From positions 930,001-994,000 of the forward strand of contig CBDCQY010000001.1 in the NCBI GenBank assembly GCA_965220855.1: a stretch of 64,000 bases of DNA, in the 5' to 3' direction. The notes beneath the pieces were generated by a model. It searched no databases and was not told the DNA's origin. It saw only the letters and a list, made by a program, of their open reading frames with translations. This stretch comes from Bin95 sp965220855. GTDB taxonomy: Bacteria; Pseudomonadota; Alphaproteobacteria; Bin95. Of this stretch, positions 17,414-25,157 are shown one piece after another; the stretch's first letter is position 1; each line of letters starts with the position of its first letter. A program made the translations under genes and the position numbers.

Positions 17414-18541
17414 ATGTCAAGCAGCAGCACTGAGTCGAAGACCACTCTGCAATATCTCGAAAAGAATGCGGAGAAGTGGACGCCGTCGGAGTCCAGCATG
17501 CTGGATTCTCTGCTAAGAGTTGCGGATGGAGCGGCGGATTCTGAGACGTCGCCCTGGCGACCCGGCCACGCTGTCAGTATTATCGGACTGGGCGGATTTC
17601 AGGATTTGGAGCGCCGCAGGATGTCGGTGGTCCAGGGCGATTACTTCAGGCAGGCAAACCGGAATTTCACGCTCAATGTCACTGGAGATTATGACCTTAA
17701 GGTCGATGGTGACTCCTCGGTAATGATCGGTGACTACAGGCCACCTTCAAGTAATGGCGACGACAATGATTCGAGCGCGGCGGATACATCGTCGGACCAG
17801 TCCTCATCCGACGGCTCGTCCTCCGACGGGTCCTCGTCGGACGGGACGTCTTCGGACACATCGTCCTCCGGTGCTTCGTCGTCCAACGGCTCGTTGGCGA
17901 ACGGAGGGGATAGCGCAGAGGCGGAGGCCGATCCGCTGGCGGGCACGCTGTGGGGGCACGACAAGCTTACGGTCAGGGGTAATGCGAGTTTCAAGGCCAA
18001 GGAAAAGACGATCCGGATGAAGGGCGTCTATCAGCGGGAGTGGTATGGCGGCATCGTTCGAATGGCGGGTATGGAGGGCATTATCTGCGGCGGCGCGTTC
18101 ATCCGCACCCATATCGGTCCGTCCGTGACGCTGTCGATGCTGAGCACAGGTGATGTTTATGGCGGCGCGGCGCGGACGTCAGTGCTTCGATCCTACATCG
18201 CCGCCATTAATTACCGGTCCACCGATATGGCCGCCTGGGCCACCTATTGTTATGTGCGCCGGACCAGGTTCACGATCGAACCCGCGATTAATTCGCCGTC
18301 GAAGGAGCCCCCGAAGACAGGGCTGATGAGAAAGGCCGGCAGGCTCGCCATGGCGCTTTGCCCGTTCCTCGATATCGGAGTTGGAATGGTGATGATGCCA
18401 AAGGGAATCTGGGGACTGATCCAGACGGGTTACCAGTTTTACAAGAAGAAGCCGGGGCCACCGCCTTCCGGGCCGCCCAGACTGCGCTTCCGCAGCTATG
18501 GCGTTCGCAAGGAAGCGGCGGCGAGCGTGACGGAAACATGA
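17414..18541 (+). CDS. Needle-like protein with Ser/Asp-rich linker and hydrophobic C-terminus
   Basis: This 375-residue protein starts at ATG 17414 after GGAGG. It has V-x-G-D/N needle repeats at ~75-110 (VVQGDYFRQ, LNVTGDYDLKVDGD). A 60-residue linker almost wholly of Ser, Asp and Gly (SSDGSSSDGSSSDGTSSD) follows at ~112-172. Needle repeats then resume (LTVRGNASFKAKEKTIRMKG). A segment near 310-345 (MALCPFLDIGVGMVMMP) is hydrophobic and could touch or enter a membrane. The tail is basic and Pro-rich. The linker interrupts the needle, giving a rigid-flexible-rigid plan. It is followed by the PAAR-like gene, so these two needle genes probably sit under the tip. Function is inferred from position. 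Confidence 0.52.
   Translation: MSSSSTESKTTLQYLEKNAEKWTPSESSMLDSLLRVADGAADSETSPWRPGHAVSIIGLGGFQDLERRRMSVVQGDYFRQANRNFTLNVTGDYDLKVDGDSSVMIGDYRPPSSNGDDNDSSAADTSSDQSSSDGSSSDGSSSDGTSSDTSSSGASSSNGSLANGGDSAEAEADPLAGTLWGHDKLTVRGNASFKAKEKTIRMKGVYQREWYGGIVRMAGMEGIICGGAFIRTHIGPSVTLSMLSTGDVYGGAARTSVLRSYIAAINYRSTDMAAWATYCYVRRTRFTIEPAINSPSKEPPKTGLMRKAGRLAMALCPFLDIGVGMVMMPKGIWGLIQTGYQFYKKKPGPPPSGPPRLRFRSYGVRKEAAASVTET
17790..17881 (+). repeat. Low-complexity TCC/TCG-GAC repeat coding for Ser-Ser-Asp-Gly
   Basis: Imperfect 12-base units encode SSDG, SSDT and SSSG inside the needle protein gene. Such tracts expand and contract by slippage, so linker length may differ between strains. Confidence 0.7.
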
Positions 18542-18563
18542 GCTCCGACGGGAGGAACCCGAC

Positions 18564-18950
18564 ATGATGCCGATGACCTTTGGGAGCGGGATGTCCATGG
18601 CGGTGCCGGACGTCTGCAAGACGCCCCCCTTCGCCATCCCGGCGCCATTTCCGAATACGGCGAACAATGGCGTCATCATCCCGACCTATTACACCGTCAT
18701 GATCATGTCGCAGCCCGAACTGAATATCGGCGCGACCTATGCGATCACCAATGGCGACGAAGCCGGAGCGATGGGCGGCGTCGCCAGCCAGGTGGTGATG
18801 GGGCCGGGCCGTTCGGTGCTTGGATCGACCTGCTATTTCGTCGGCGGAATGCCTTCATGGCGGTTGACGGCGCCGACCATCCACAATCTTTCCAATGCGC
18901 CGGGAGTGACCAGCGTGCCCGGCCAGACGATCAAGATCGTACTCCGCTAG
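18564..18950 (+). CDS. DUF4150 PAAR-like tip protein
   Basis: This 128-residue protein has the DUF4150 signature (PDVCKTPPFAIPAPFPN, then NNGVIIPTYYTVMI) and the glycine-rich MGPGRSVLGST region. DUF4150 proteins are PAAR-like caps that sharpen the spike of type VI machines and can dock effectors. It starts at ATG 18564 (or 18567), preceded by GGGAGGA. It is the last gene of the cluster; a 236-base gap and a change of theme to copper genes follow. Its position after DUF2169 and the needle genes agrees with a hub-adaptor-needle-tip set. Confidence 0.85.
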   Translation: MMPMTFGSGMSMAVPDVCKTPPFAIPAPFPNTANNGVIIPTYYTVMIMSQPELNIGATYAITNGDEAGAMGGVASQVVMGPGRSVLGSTCYFVGGMPSWRLTAPTIHNLSNAPGVTSVPGQTIKIVLR

Positions 18951-18994
18951 CCTGCGATTTTCGCAAGGGCGTTTCCAGGGCGGGTTTCCTGTTG

Positions 18995-19031
18995 TTGACA
19001 GGAGACTTGCTTTCATGCCCTGGAATGCAAG
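18995..19031 (+). promoter_or_regulatory. Candidate promoter/operator of the copper genes
   Basis: A consensus -35 (TTGACA, 18995-19000) is followed after a long 20-base spacer by TGGAAT (19021-19026). An imperfect dyad, CTTGCTTTC at 19006-19014 against GAATGCAAG at 19023-19031, overlaps the second half. Long spacers with a dyad are typical of MerR/CueR-type copper promoters, but the dyad is displaced from the classic geometry. No regulator gene is in the window. Confidence 0.33.
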
Positions 19032-19186
19032 GGACAGCTCGAACGCAGCAACGGCATATGACGACCTGAGTTCCGTGGCGGCCAGAACTTCCGCGCCGCA
19101 GCCTTGACGGACAGGCTCCCGTAGAACAGCTTGCCGCTCCGACAGCCGGCGACGCCCCGCCGTCTCGCGCGCAGTCAGGAGTCGCG

Positions 19187-21598
19187 GTGACCGAGTCTGT
19201 CCGCAGATACGACTTCGCCGTCGAGGGGATGACCTGCGGCGCCTGTTCGGCGCGGCTGGAGCGGGCGTTGACCGCCGGGCCGGGCGTCACCGGCGCGGCG
19301 GTCAATCTGGCGCTCGAACGCGCCACGGTGCAGGTCGATCCGGGCCGGACCGATCTCGACTCGGTCATCGCCCTGGTACGGCGCTCGGGCTTCGATGTCG
19401 GCGCCGAGACCGGCGTCTATCATGTCGATAATCTGGGCGACGCCACCATCGCCGGCCGGGTGGAGCGGGCGCTCCGCGCCGTTCCGGGCGTGCTCGATGT
19501 CAGGATCGATCCGGCGCTCGAACGCATCGAGGTCAGCTGCGTCTCGCTGATGGTCCCGGACAAGGCGCTCGCGAGCGCGGTGGCGGAGACCGGCCACGAA
19601 CTGCTGCCCGATGCGGGCGGCGCGGCGGGCGCGGCCTCGCGCGAACGGAGGCAGGATGTCCGCGAGCGCCGCGCCATCCTCGCCGCGCTCGTCCTCAGCG
19701 CGCCGTTCCTCGTCCAGATGATCGTCATGTTCGCGTTCGGCGAGCGCGCCGTCCATCTGCACATGCCGCCCTGGCTGGAGCTGGCCCTGGCGGCGCCGAT
19801 CCAGTTCGTGCTGGGGATGCGCTTCTATCGCGGGGCCGTCAACGCGCTGCGCGGCGGCGGCGCCAACATGGATGTGCTGGTCGCGCTCGGCACCTCGGCC
19901 GCCTTCGCCTACAGCCTCGGGCACCTGATCGCGCTCGGCGACGCGGCCCGGGGGCAGCTCTATTTCGAGGCTTCGGCGATCGTCATCGCGCTCGTCATGG
20001 TCGGCAAGCATATGGAGGCGCGCGCGAAGCGCGGCGCGGCGGCCGCCATCCGGGAACTCATGGCGCTCCGCCCGGACACCGCCACGGTGCGCCTCGCCGA
20101 CGGCTCGCTGGCGGAGCGTCCCGCGCAGAACCTCCAGGTCGGCGATGTCATCGTCTGCAGGCCGGGCGAGCGGATCGCCGTGGACGGCGTCGTGCTGCAG
20201 GGCGCGGCGGATGTCGATGAGTCGGCGATCACCGGCGAGAGCACCCCGCTGCCCAAGGGGCCGGGCGATTCGGTCACGGCCGGGTCGATCGACATCGACG
20301 GCTTCCTCGACATCGAGGCCCGCGCGGCGGGCGAGGACTCGACCCTGTCGCGGATGATCCGGCTGGTCGAGAACGCCCAGGCGGGCAAGCCGGCGGCGCA
20401 GCGGCTGGTCGATCGGGTGAGCGCCGTCTTCGTTCCGGCCGTGATCGCCATCGCGGCGCTCACCTTCGCCGGCTGGCTGCTCGCCGGCGGCGGGCTGGAG
20501 ACCGCCCTCCTCGCCGCCGCCGCCACGCTGGTGATCGCCTGTCCCTGCGCGCTCGGACTCGCCACCCCCACCGCCATCATGACCGGCTCCGGCGCGGCCG
20601 CGCGGGCGGGCATCCTGATCAAGGACGTCGCCTCCCTGGAGAAGGCCCATGAGGCGACGCATGCGGTGTTCGACAAGACCGGCACGCTGACGGAAGGCAA
20701 GCCGAGGCTCGCCGAGATCGAGTTGCTCGCCGGGCTGGACGAGGAGCGGGTTCTGGTCGCCGCCGCCTCGCTGCAGCAGGGCAGCGAACATCCGGTCGCG
20801 CGCGCCTTTCGCGACGAGATGGAGCGGCGCGGACTGCCGATGCAGCCGGTCGAGAATTTCCGCAGCTTCGTGTCGCGGGGCGTCGAGGGCGAGCTCGGCG
20901 GCGTGCGCTATCTGGTCGGCAACGACCGCCTGTTCCGCGACAGGGGCCTCGCGCCGCCCGACCGGGAATGGCGTCGCGGCGGCGCGGAAGTCTGGCTGGG
21001 CGAGGCGGCCGGGGGCGCGCTGCTGGCGCGCTTCGCGCTTGTCGATGAGGTGCGGCCGACATCGAAAGCGGCCATCGAGCAACTCAGGCGGCTGCATGTC
21101 GTCCCGCTGCTGGTCTCCGGCGACAGCGTGGCGGTGGCGGAGCGCATCGCGGCGGAACTCGGCATCGAAGAGGTCCATGGCGAGACGCGCCCGGAAGACA
21201 AGGCGGCGCTCGTCGCCCGGCTCGAGGCCGGCGGCGCGAAAGTCGCCATGGTGGGCGACGGCGTGAACGACGCGCCGGCGCTGGCGCGGGCGACCGTCGG
21301 CATTGCGATGGGCTCCGGCGCGGATGTGGCGATGGAGACCGCGTCGGTCACGCTGATGCGGCCGGACCCGAGGCTGGTCGCGGCCGCGATCGATGTCAGC
21401 CGCCGCACCTTCCGCAAGATCGGACAGAACCTGTTCTGGGCGTTCGTCTATAACGTCATCGGCCTGCCGCTGGCGGCGTTCGGGCTTCTCAGCCCCTCCA
21501 TCGCCGGGGCCGCGATGGCGCTGTCGAGCGTGTGCGTCGTCTCGAACTCGCTGCTGCTGCGCCTGTGGAGGCCCGACCTGCCGCAATCGGCCGATTGA
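19187..21598 (+). CDS. copA: Copper-exporting CPx-type P1B ATPase
   Basis: This 803-residue enzyme pumps Cu(I) out of the cytoplasm at the cost of ATP. It starts at GTG 19187 after TCAGGAG. An N-terminal heavy-metal domain has GMTCGACSARLE (C17, C20). A second metal-domain-like segment (~77-145) follows but has lost its CxxC. Then come membrane helices, the intramembrane CPC (452-454), the phosphorylation site DKTGTLTEGK (D496), the HP motif in GSEHPVARAF, and the hinge GDGVNDAPAL. These features define the P1B-1 copper class; silver may also be carried. It is followed by the multicopper oxidase and CopB, forming a cytoplasm-to-periplasm copper defence unit. Confidence 0.93.
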   Translation: MTESVRRYDFAVEGMTCGACSARLERALTAGPGVTGAAVNLALERATVQVDPGRTDLDSVIALVRRSGFDVGAETGVYHVDNLGDATIAGRVERALRAVPGVLDVRIDPALERIEVSCVSLMVPDKALASAVAETGHELLPDAGGAAGAASRERRQDVRERRAILAALVLSAPFLVQMIVMFAFGERAVHLHMPPWLELALAAPIQFVLGMRFYRGAVNALRGGGANMDVLVALGTSAAFAYSLGHLIALGDAARGQLYFEASAIVIALVMVGKHMEARAKRGAAAAIRELMALRPDTATVRLADGSLAERPAQNLQVGDVIVCRPGERIAVDGVVLQGAADVDESAITGESTPLPKGPGDSVTAGSIDIDGFLDIEARAAGEDSTLSRMIRLVENAQAGKPAAQRLVDRVSAVFVPAVIAIAALTFAGWLLAGGGLETALLAAAATLVIACPCALGLATPTAIMTGSGAAARAGILIKDVASLEKAHEATHAVFDKTGTLTEGKPRLAEIELLAGLDEERVLVAAASLQQGSEHPVARAFRDEMERRGLPMQPVENFRSFVSRGVEGELGGVRYLVGNDRLFRDRGLAPPDREWRRGGAEVWLGEAAGGALLARFALVDEVRPTSKAAIEQLRRLHVVPLLVSGDSVAVAERIAAELGIEEVHGETRPEDKAALVARLEAGGAKVAMVGDGVNDAPALARATVGIAMGSGADVAMETASVTLMRPDPRLVAAAIDVSRRTFRKIGQNLFWAFVYNVIGLPLAAFGLLSPSIAGAAMALSSVCVVSNSLLLRLWRPDLPQSAD

Positions 21599-21716
21599 GC
21601 GCCGAGGGCGCTGTCGCAGCGGCGTTGGCGCATCCGGGCGGTTTGCGATAATGTCGCAGTCGGGCCGCGCCGGCGACGGGCGCGCTGCGCGGCCGGAACG
21701 GGGGGAGGCTGCGGCC

Positions 21717-23597
21717 ATGCCGAAACGAAGGGATTTCCTGCGGTCGTCGCTCTATGGGGGATCGGCGCTGGCGGCGGCCGGGCTGCTGCCGTCCTGGGCG
21801 AGAAGCGCCTCGGAGGGCAATCTCGGCCTGACGACGCTCACGGGCTCGCGCTTCGACCTTACGATCGACCGGTTTCCGATCCGCATCGACGGGCGCCCCG
21901 GACACGCGGTCGGGGTCAATCGCAGCGTGCCCGCGCCGCTGGTGCGCTTTCGCGAAGGCGACGATATCGTCATCGATGTCACCAACCGCCTGGATGAGGA
22001 CACCTCGATCCATTGGCACGGCCTGCTGGTGCCCTTCTATATGGACGGCGTGCCCGGCGTGTCGTTTCCCGGCATTCCGCCGGGCGAAACCTTCCGCTAC
22101 GAATTCACCCTGCCGCAGAACGGCACCTACTGGTACCACTCGCATTCCGGCCTCCAGGAGCAGGTCGGCATGTTCGGCCCGCTGGTGATCGACCCCATTG
22201 GGGCCGATCCGGTCGCCTATGACCGGGAATATGCGCTCGTGCTGTCGGACTGGATGTTCGCGAACCCGCACACCGTGTTCCGCAAGCTCAAGGCGATGAG
22301 CGAGTCCTTCAATTTCAGCCAGCGGACGCTCGGCACCGTGTTCGAGCGGGCCGGGAAGGACGGGCTGGGAGCGGCGCTCGAGGACCACATGATGTGGACC
22401 GAGATGCGCATGTCGCCGCGCGACATCTCGGATCTGACGGGAGCGACCTATGTCTATCTGATCAACGGCCATTCGACGCTCGACAACTGGAACGGCGTCT
22501 TCGAGGTCGGCGAGCGGGTGCGCCTCAGGATCATCAACGCCTCGGCCATGACGATCTTCAATGTGCGCATTCCGGGGCTGCCGATGACGGTGGTCCAGTC
22601 GGACGGCCTGCATGTCCAGCCGCTGGAAATCGACGAGTTCCAGATCGGCGTGGCGGAAACCTACGATGTGGTGGTGCGCCCGGAGGAGGCGAGGGCCTAC
22701 GCCTTCACCGCCGAGGCGATCGACCGGTCGGGACAGGCCGTCGCGACGCTCGGGCCGCGACCGGGAATGCGCGCCGCGCCGCCCACCATGCGCGAGGTTC
22801 CCGACCTCACCATGAAGGATATGGGCATGGACCATGGCGCGCATGGCGCGCACGGCATGGACCGCAGCAAGCATGGCAAGCATGCCGCCATGGATCACAG
22901 CAAGCACGGCAAACCCGCCGCCATGGACCATAGCGCGCATGGCAAGCACGCCGCCATGGATCACAGCAAGCACGGCAAACCCGCCGCCATGGACCATAGC
23001 GCGCACGGCAAGCACGCCGCCATGGATCACAGCGCCCATCGCGCCACGCCAGACTCCGCGGAGCCGGCGGTCGAGCGGGCGCCGGGCGTGGCCAATGTCG
23101 CCGAGACGCCCTCGAACCGCCTCGACGAACCCGGGACCGGGCTGGAGAACGTCCCCCACCGCGCCATGCGCTACAGCCAGCTGCGCAGCCTGGAGCCGAA
23201 CCCCGACACCCGCCCGCCGGAGCGCGAGATCGCCGTCCACCTGACCGGCAACATGGAACGCTATATGTGGTCGTTCAACGGGAAGAAATTCTCGGAAGTG
23301 ACCGAGCCTTTCATCCTCCATGAGGGCGAGCGGGTTCGCATGACCATGATCAACAACACGATGATGAACCACCCCGTCCACCTGCACGGCATGTTCTTCG
23401 AGCTGGACAATGGCGGCGGCGATCATCGCCCGAGAAAGCACACCGTCATCGTCAAACCGGGGGAGAAATTGTCGATCGACATCTCCGCCGATCATGTGGG
23501 CGACTGGGCCTTCCACTGCCACCTGCTGTTTCACATGCACGCCGGCATGATGCAGGTGGTCTCGATATTGCCGCGCGGCGAGCGCCGTCCGGCATGA
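21717..23597 (+). CDS. copA: Multicopper oxidase, copper-resistance CopA/PcoA family
   Basis: This 626-residue periplasmic protein oxidises Cu(I) and binds copper. It starts at ATG 21717 after GGGGGAGG; the open frame runs further upstream only inside the ATPase gene. A Tat signal is present (KRRDFLRSSLYGG, then an Ala-rich stretch ending ARSAS). Copper ligands are in HWHG, WYHSHSG, HPVHLHG and the C-terminal HCHLLFHMHAGM with its axial methionine. Residues ~369-443 are a Met/His repeat (MDHSxHGKxAA units), an expected copper sponge. Its stop overlaps the copB start. The symbol is shared by convention with the unrelated ATPase upstream; PcoA is the plasmid equivalent. Confidence 0.93.
   Translation: MPKRRDFLRSSLYGGSALAAAGLLPSWARSASEGNLGLTTLTGSRFDLTIDRFPIRIDGRPGHAVGVNRSVPAPLVRFREGDDIVIDVTNRLDEDTSIHWHGLLVPFYMDGVPGVSFPGIPPGETFRYEFTLPQNGTYWYHSHSGLQEQVGMFGPLVIDPIGADPVAYDREYALVLSDWMFANPHTVFRKLKAMSESFNFSQRTLGTVFERAGKDGLGAALEDHMMWTEMRMSPRDISDLTGATYVYLINGHSTLDNWNGVFEVGERVRLRIINASAMTIFNVRIPGLPMTVVQSDGLHVQPLEIDEFQIGVAETYDVVVRPEEARAYAFTAEAIDRSGQAVATLGPRPGMRAAPPTMREVPDLTMKDMGMDHGAHGAHGMDRSKHGKHAAMDHSKHGKPAAMDHSAHGKHAAMDHSKHGKPAAMDHSAHGKHAAMDHSAHRATPDSAEPAVERAPGVANVAETPSNRLDEPGTGLENVPHRAMRYSQLRSLEPNPDTRPPEREIAVHLTGNMERYMWSFNGKKFSEVTEPFILHEGERVRMTMINNTMMNHPVHLHGMFFELDNGGGDHRPRKHTVIVKPGEKLSIDISADHVGDWAFHCHLLFHMHAGMMQVVSILPRGERRPA
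22858..23043 (+). repeat. In-frame 30-base repeats encoding Met/His copper-binding units
   Basis: About six 30-base units encode MDHS[K/A]HGK[H/P]AA. Two consecutive 60-base double units are almost identical, a sign of recent expansion. They lie inside the multicopper oxidase and are not a CRISPR array, since the reading frame is kept and there are no unique spacers. Confidence 0.85.
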
Positions 23598-24424
23598 CCC
23601 GCGATCGGTTCGGAGCGACGGTCATGAGGTTCCGGTTCGTTCTGGCGACGGCGCTCGCCGCCGCCTTCCTGGCCCCGGCCGCGCCGGCGCTCGGCCAGCA
23701 GGCGGGTCCCGTCGCCGGCTCGCAGGCGGACCGCTATCACGACCCCGAAGACATGCAGCAAGCGCGCGACCATGTGCGCATGGAGCATGGCGGCATGCCG
23801 ACCTGGTTCTTCATGCTGGACAAGCTGGAAACCCGCTTCGACGATGACGAGGAAGCGGTCGTCGCGGAGGGCGGCGCGTGGTTCGGCGGCGATCTGAACA
23901 AGGCCGTGCTCGAGTTCGACAGCGAATATTCGCTGGACCATGACGAGTTCGAGGAATTCCATGCGGAATTGCTCTGGTCTCGCGCCATCTCTCCCTACTG
24001 GGATTTCCGGGCCGGCCTGCGCCACGATTTCGAGCCCGACGATCTCACCCATCTGGCGGTCGGCTTCGAAGGGCTCGCGCCCTATCTACTGGAAGTGGAT
24101 GCGGCGGCTTATCTGAGCGACCGGGGAGACGGGACGGTCAAGGCGGAGATCGAACACGAACTGCTGCTCACGCAGCGGCTCATCCTGCAGCCGTCGGTTT
24201 CGATTTCCTTCTCGTTCCAGGATATTCCGGAGCGGGAGCTGGAGAGCGGCTTCACCGGCGTCAAACCCGGCGTCCGGCTTCGCTACGAGATCGTGCGCGA
24301 GTTTGCGCCCTATGTCGGCGTGGAGTGGCGCCGCGCGCTCGGCGGCACGGCAAACCTGGCGAAAGAGAGCGGCGCCGGCAGGGAGAGCGGCTACCTCGTC
24401 GCCGGCCTGCGGATCTGGATCTGA
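23594..24424 (+). CDS. copB: Copper resistance outer-membrane protein CopB/PcoB
   Basis: This 276-residue outer-membrane barrel of the CopB family partners CopA in periplasmic copper sequestration or export. It overlaps the oxidase stop by 4 bases (ATGA). ATG 23594 gives MTRDRFGAT before the signal peptide; ATG 23624 (MRFRFVLATALAAAFL, cleavage near ALGQQ) is an equally good start. Family features include TWFFMLDKLETRFDDDE, EGGAWFGGDLNKAVLEFDSE, and alternating strands ending YLVAGLRIWI. The usual Met/His-rich N-terminal stretch is short (MQQARDHVRMEHGGMP). It is convergent with a cytochrome c'-like gene. Confidence 0.92.
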   Translation: MTRDRFGATVMRFRFVLATALAAAFLAPAAPALGQQAGPVAGSQADRYHDPEDMQQARDHVRMEHGGMPTWFFMLDKLETRFDDDEEAVVAEGGAWFGGDLNKAVLEFDSEYSLDHDEFEEFHAELLWSRAISPYWDFRAGLRHDFEPDDLTHLAVGFEGLAPYLLEVDAAAYLSDRGDGTVKAEIEHELLLTQRLILQPSVSISFSFQDIPERELESGFTGVKPGVRLRYEIVREFAPYVGVEWRRALGGTANLAKESGAGRESGYLVAGLRIWI

Positions 24425-24452
24425 CGACCGCCGCGCCGGCGTCGCGCAGCCG

Positions 24453-24944
24453 TCAGTCCTTCTTCTCGCGGAACTTGCGGTGACAGCTGCCGCAGCCTTC
24501 CTTGCCGAGGTCGCCGAAGGCGGCCGACATCCGGCCCGCATCGCCTGAGGCGACCGCCGCCTTCATCGCCGCGGCCTTGTCGCCGAGCAGCCCGGCGGCG
24601 GCCACGAAGGCGTCCCACTCCTCCCAGATCGACGGCTTCGACTCGGATTTCGGGATCGCATCCGGCCCGGTCCCCTCCGGGAACAGGGACGGGATCGTGG
24701 GAGCGCCGGCGGCGATGACGTCCGCCGCCCCGGAGGCCGCCTCCGGCGATCCGCGGCCCCGCTCGACGAAATTCTTCAGCTCGCGCATCGCTCGGCCGAA
24801 GGCGTTCATGGTGTCGTGGCGCTTCTCGGCCACCTTTCTCACGCCCTCCTCCATATGCGCATGGCGGTCATGGCCGCTCGCGCCCAGCGAGATGCAGGCC
24901 GCCAGCCCGATACCGACCGCCCAGCGCCAATATCCCCTCGCCAT
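24453..24944 (-). CDS. Cytochrome c'-like periplasmic haem protein
   Basis: This 163-residue protein starts at ATG 24944, with AGGGAGG eight bases upstream. It has a signal peptide (YWRWAVGIGLAACISLGASG), then a four-helix-bundle-like body. The C-terminal haem c site CGSCHRKFREK is placed as in cytochrome c' (class II c). Such proteins bind haem and often NO or act in periplasmic electron transfer. It faces the copper genes tail to tail, with 28 bases between stops, so it is not in their operon. A copper link is only positional. Confidence 0.82.
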   Translation of the reverse strand: MARGYWRWAVGIGLAACISLGASGHDRHAHMEEGVRKVAEKRHDTMNAFGRAMRELKNFVERGRGSPEAASGAADVIAAGAPTIPSLFPEGTGPDAIPKSESKPSIWEEWDAFVAAAGLLGDKAAAMKAAVASGDAGRMSAAFGDLGKEGCGSCHRKFREKKD

Positions 24945-25059
24945 CGCGCCGCCTCCCTTGTCCATGGTCCCGCCGCGCATCGTCGTCGCCGAAACGCGCC
25001 CCGGTCAAGGCGCATTTTCGCCGCCGCCGCCGGGGTGCGGCAAAATGCCAACACTCAAC

Positions 25060-25088
25060 TTGTCAACGCAGACTATGCTGACATTCTA
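25060..25088 (+). promoter_or_regulatory. Possible promoter of the FN3 surface protein
   Basis: TTGTCA (25060-25065) and a weak -10 (ATTCTA, 25083-25088) are separated by 17 bases. They lie in the only AT-rich stretch of the 213-base gap between the cytochrome gene and the surface-protein gene. The match is weak. Confidence 0.22.
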
Positions 25089-25157
25089 GGTTGTAAAAAA
25101 TCGGACGCTTTGCATAGAGCCATGCGGAGCGGCGACGGGGGTGGCGGGCGGCCGCAG

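Noticed and set aside
18953..18965. Short hairpin after the PAAR-like gene as a terminator
   Set aside because: The stem is only 5 bp with no following T-run; too weak to call.
21393..21716. Upstream extension of the multicopper oxidase frame
   Set aside because: It lies mostly over the ATPase gene, codes for low-complexity Arg/Ser, and the Tat signal and ribosome site place the start at 21717.
22858..23043. Possible CRISPR-like array
   Set aside because: The units are in-frame coding repeats for Met/His copper ligands with no unique spacers.
24816..25121. Upstream extension of the FN3 protein frame
   Set aside because: It overlaps the cytochrome gene on the other strand and lacks a signal peptide; the real signal peptide begins at 25158.
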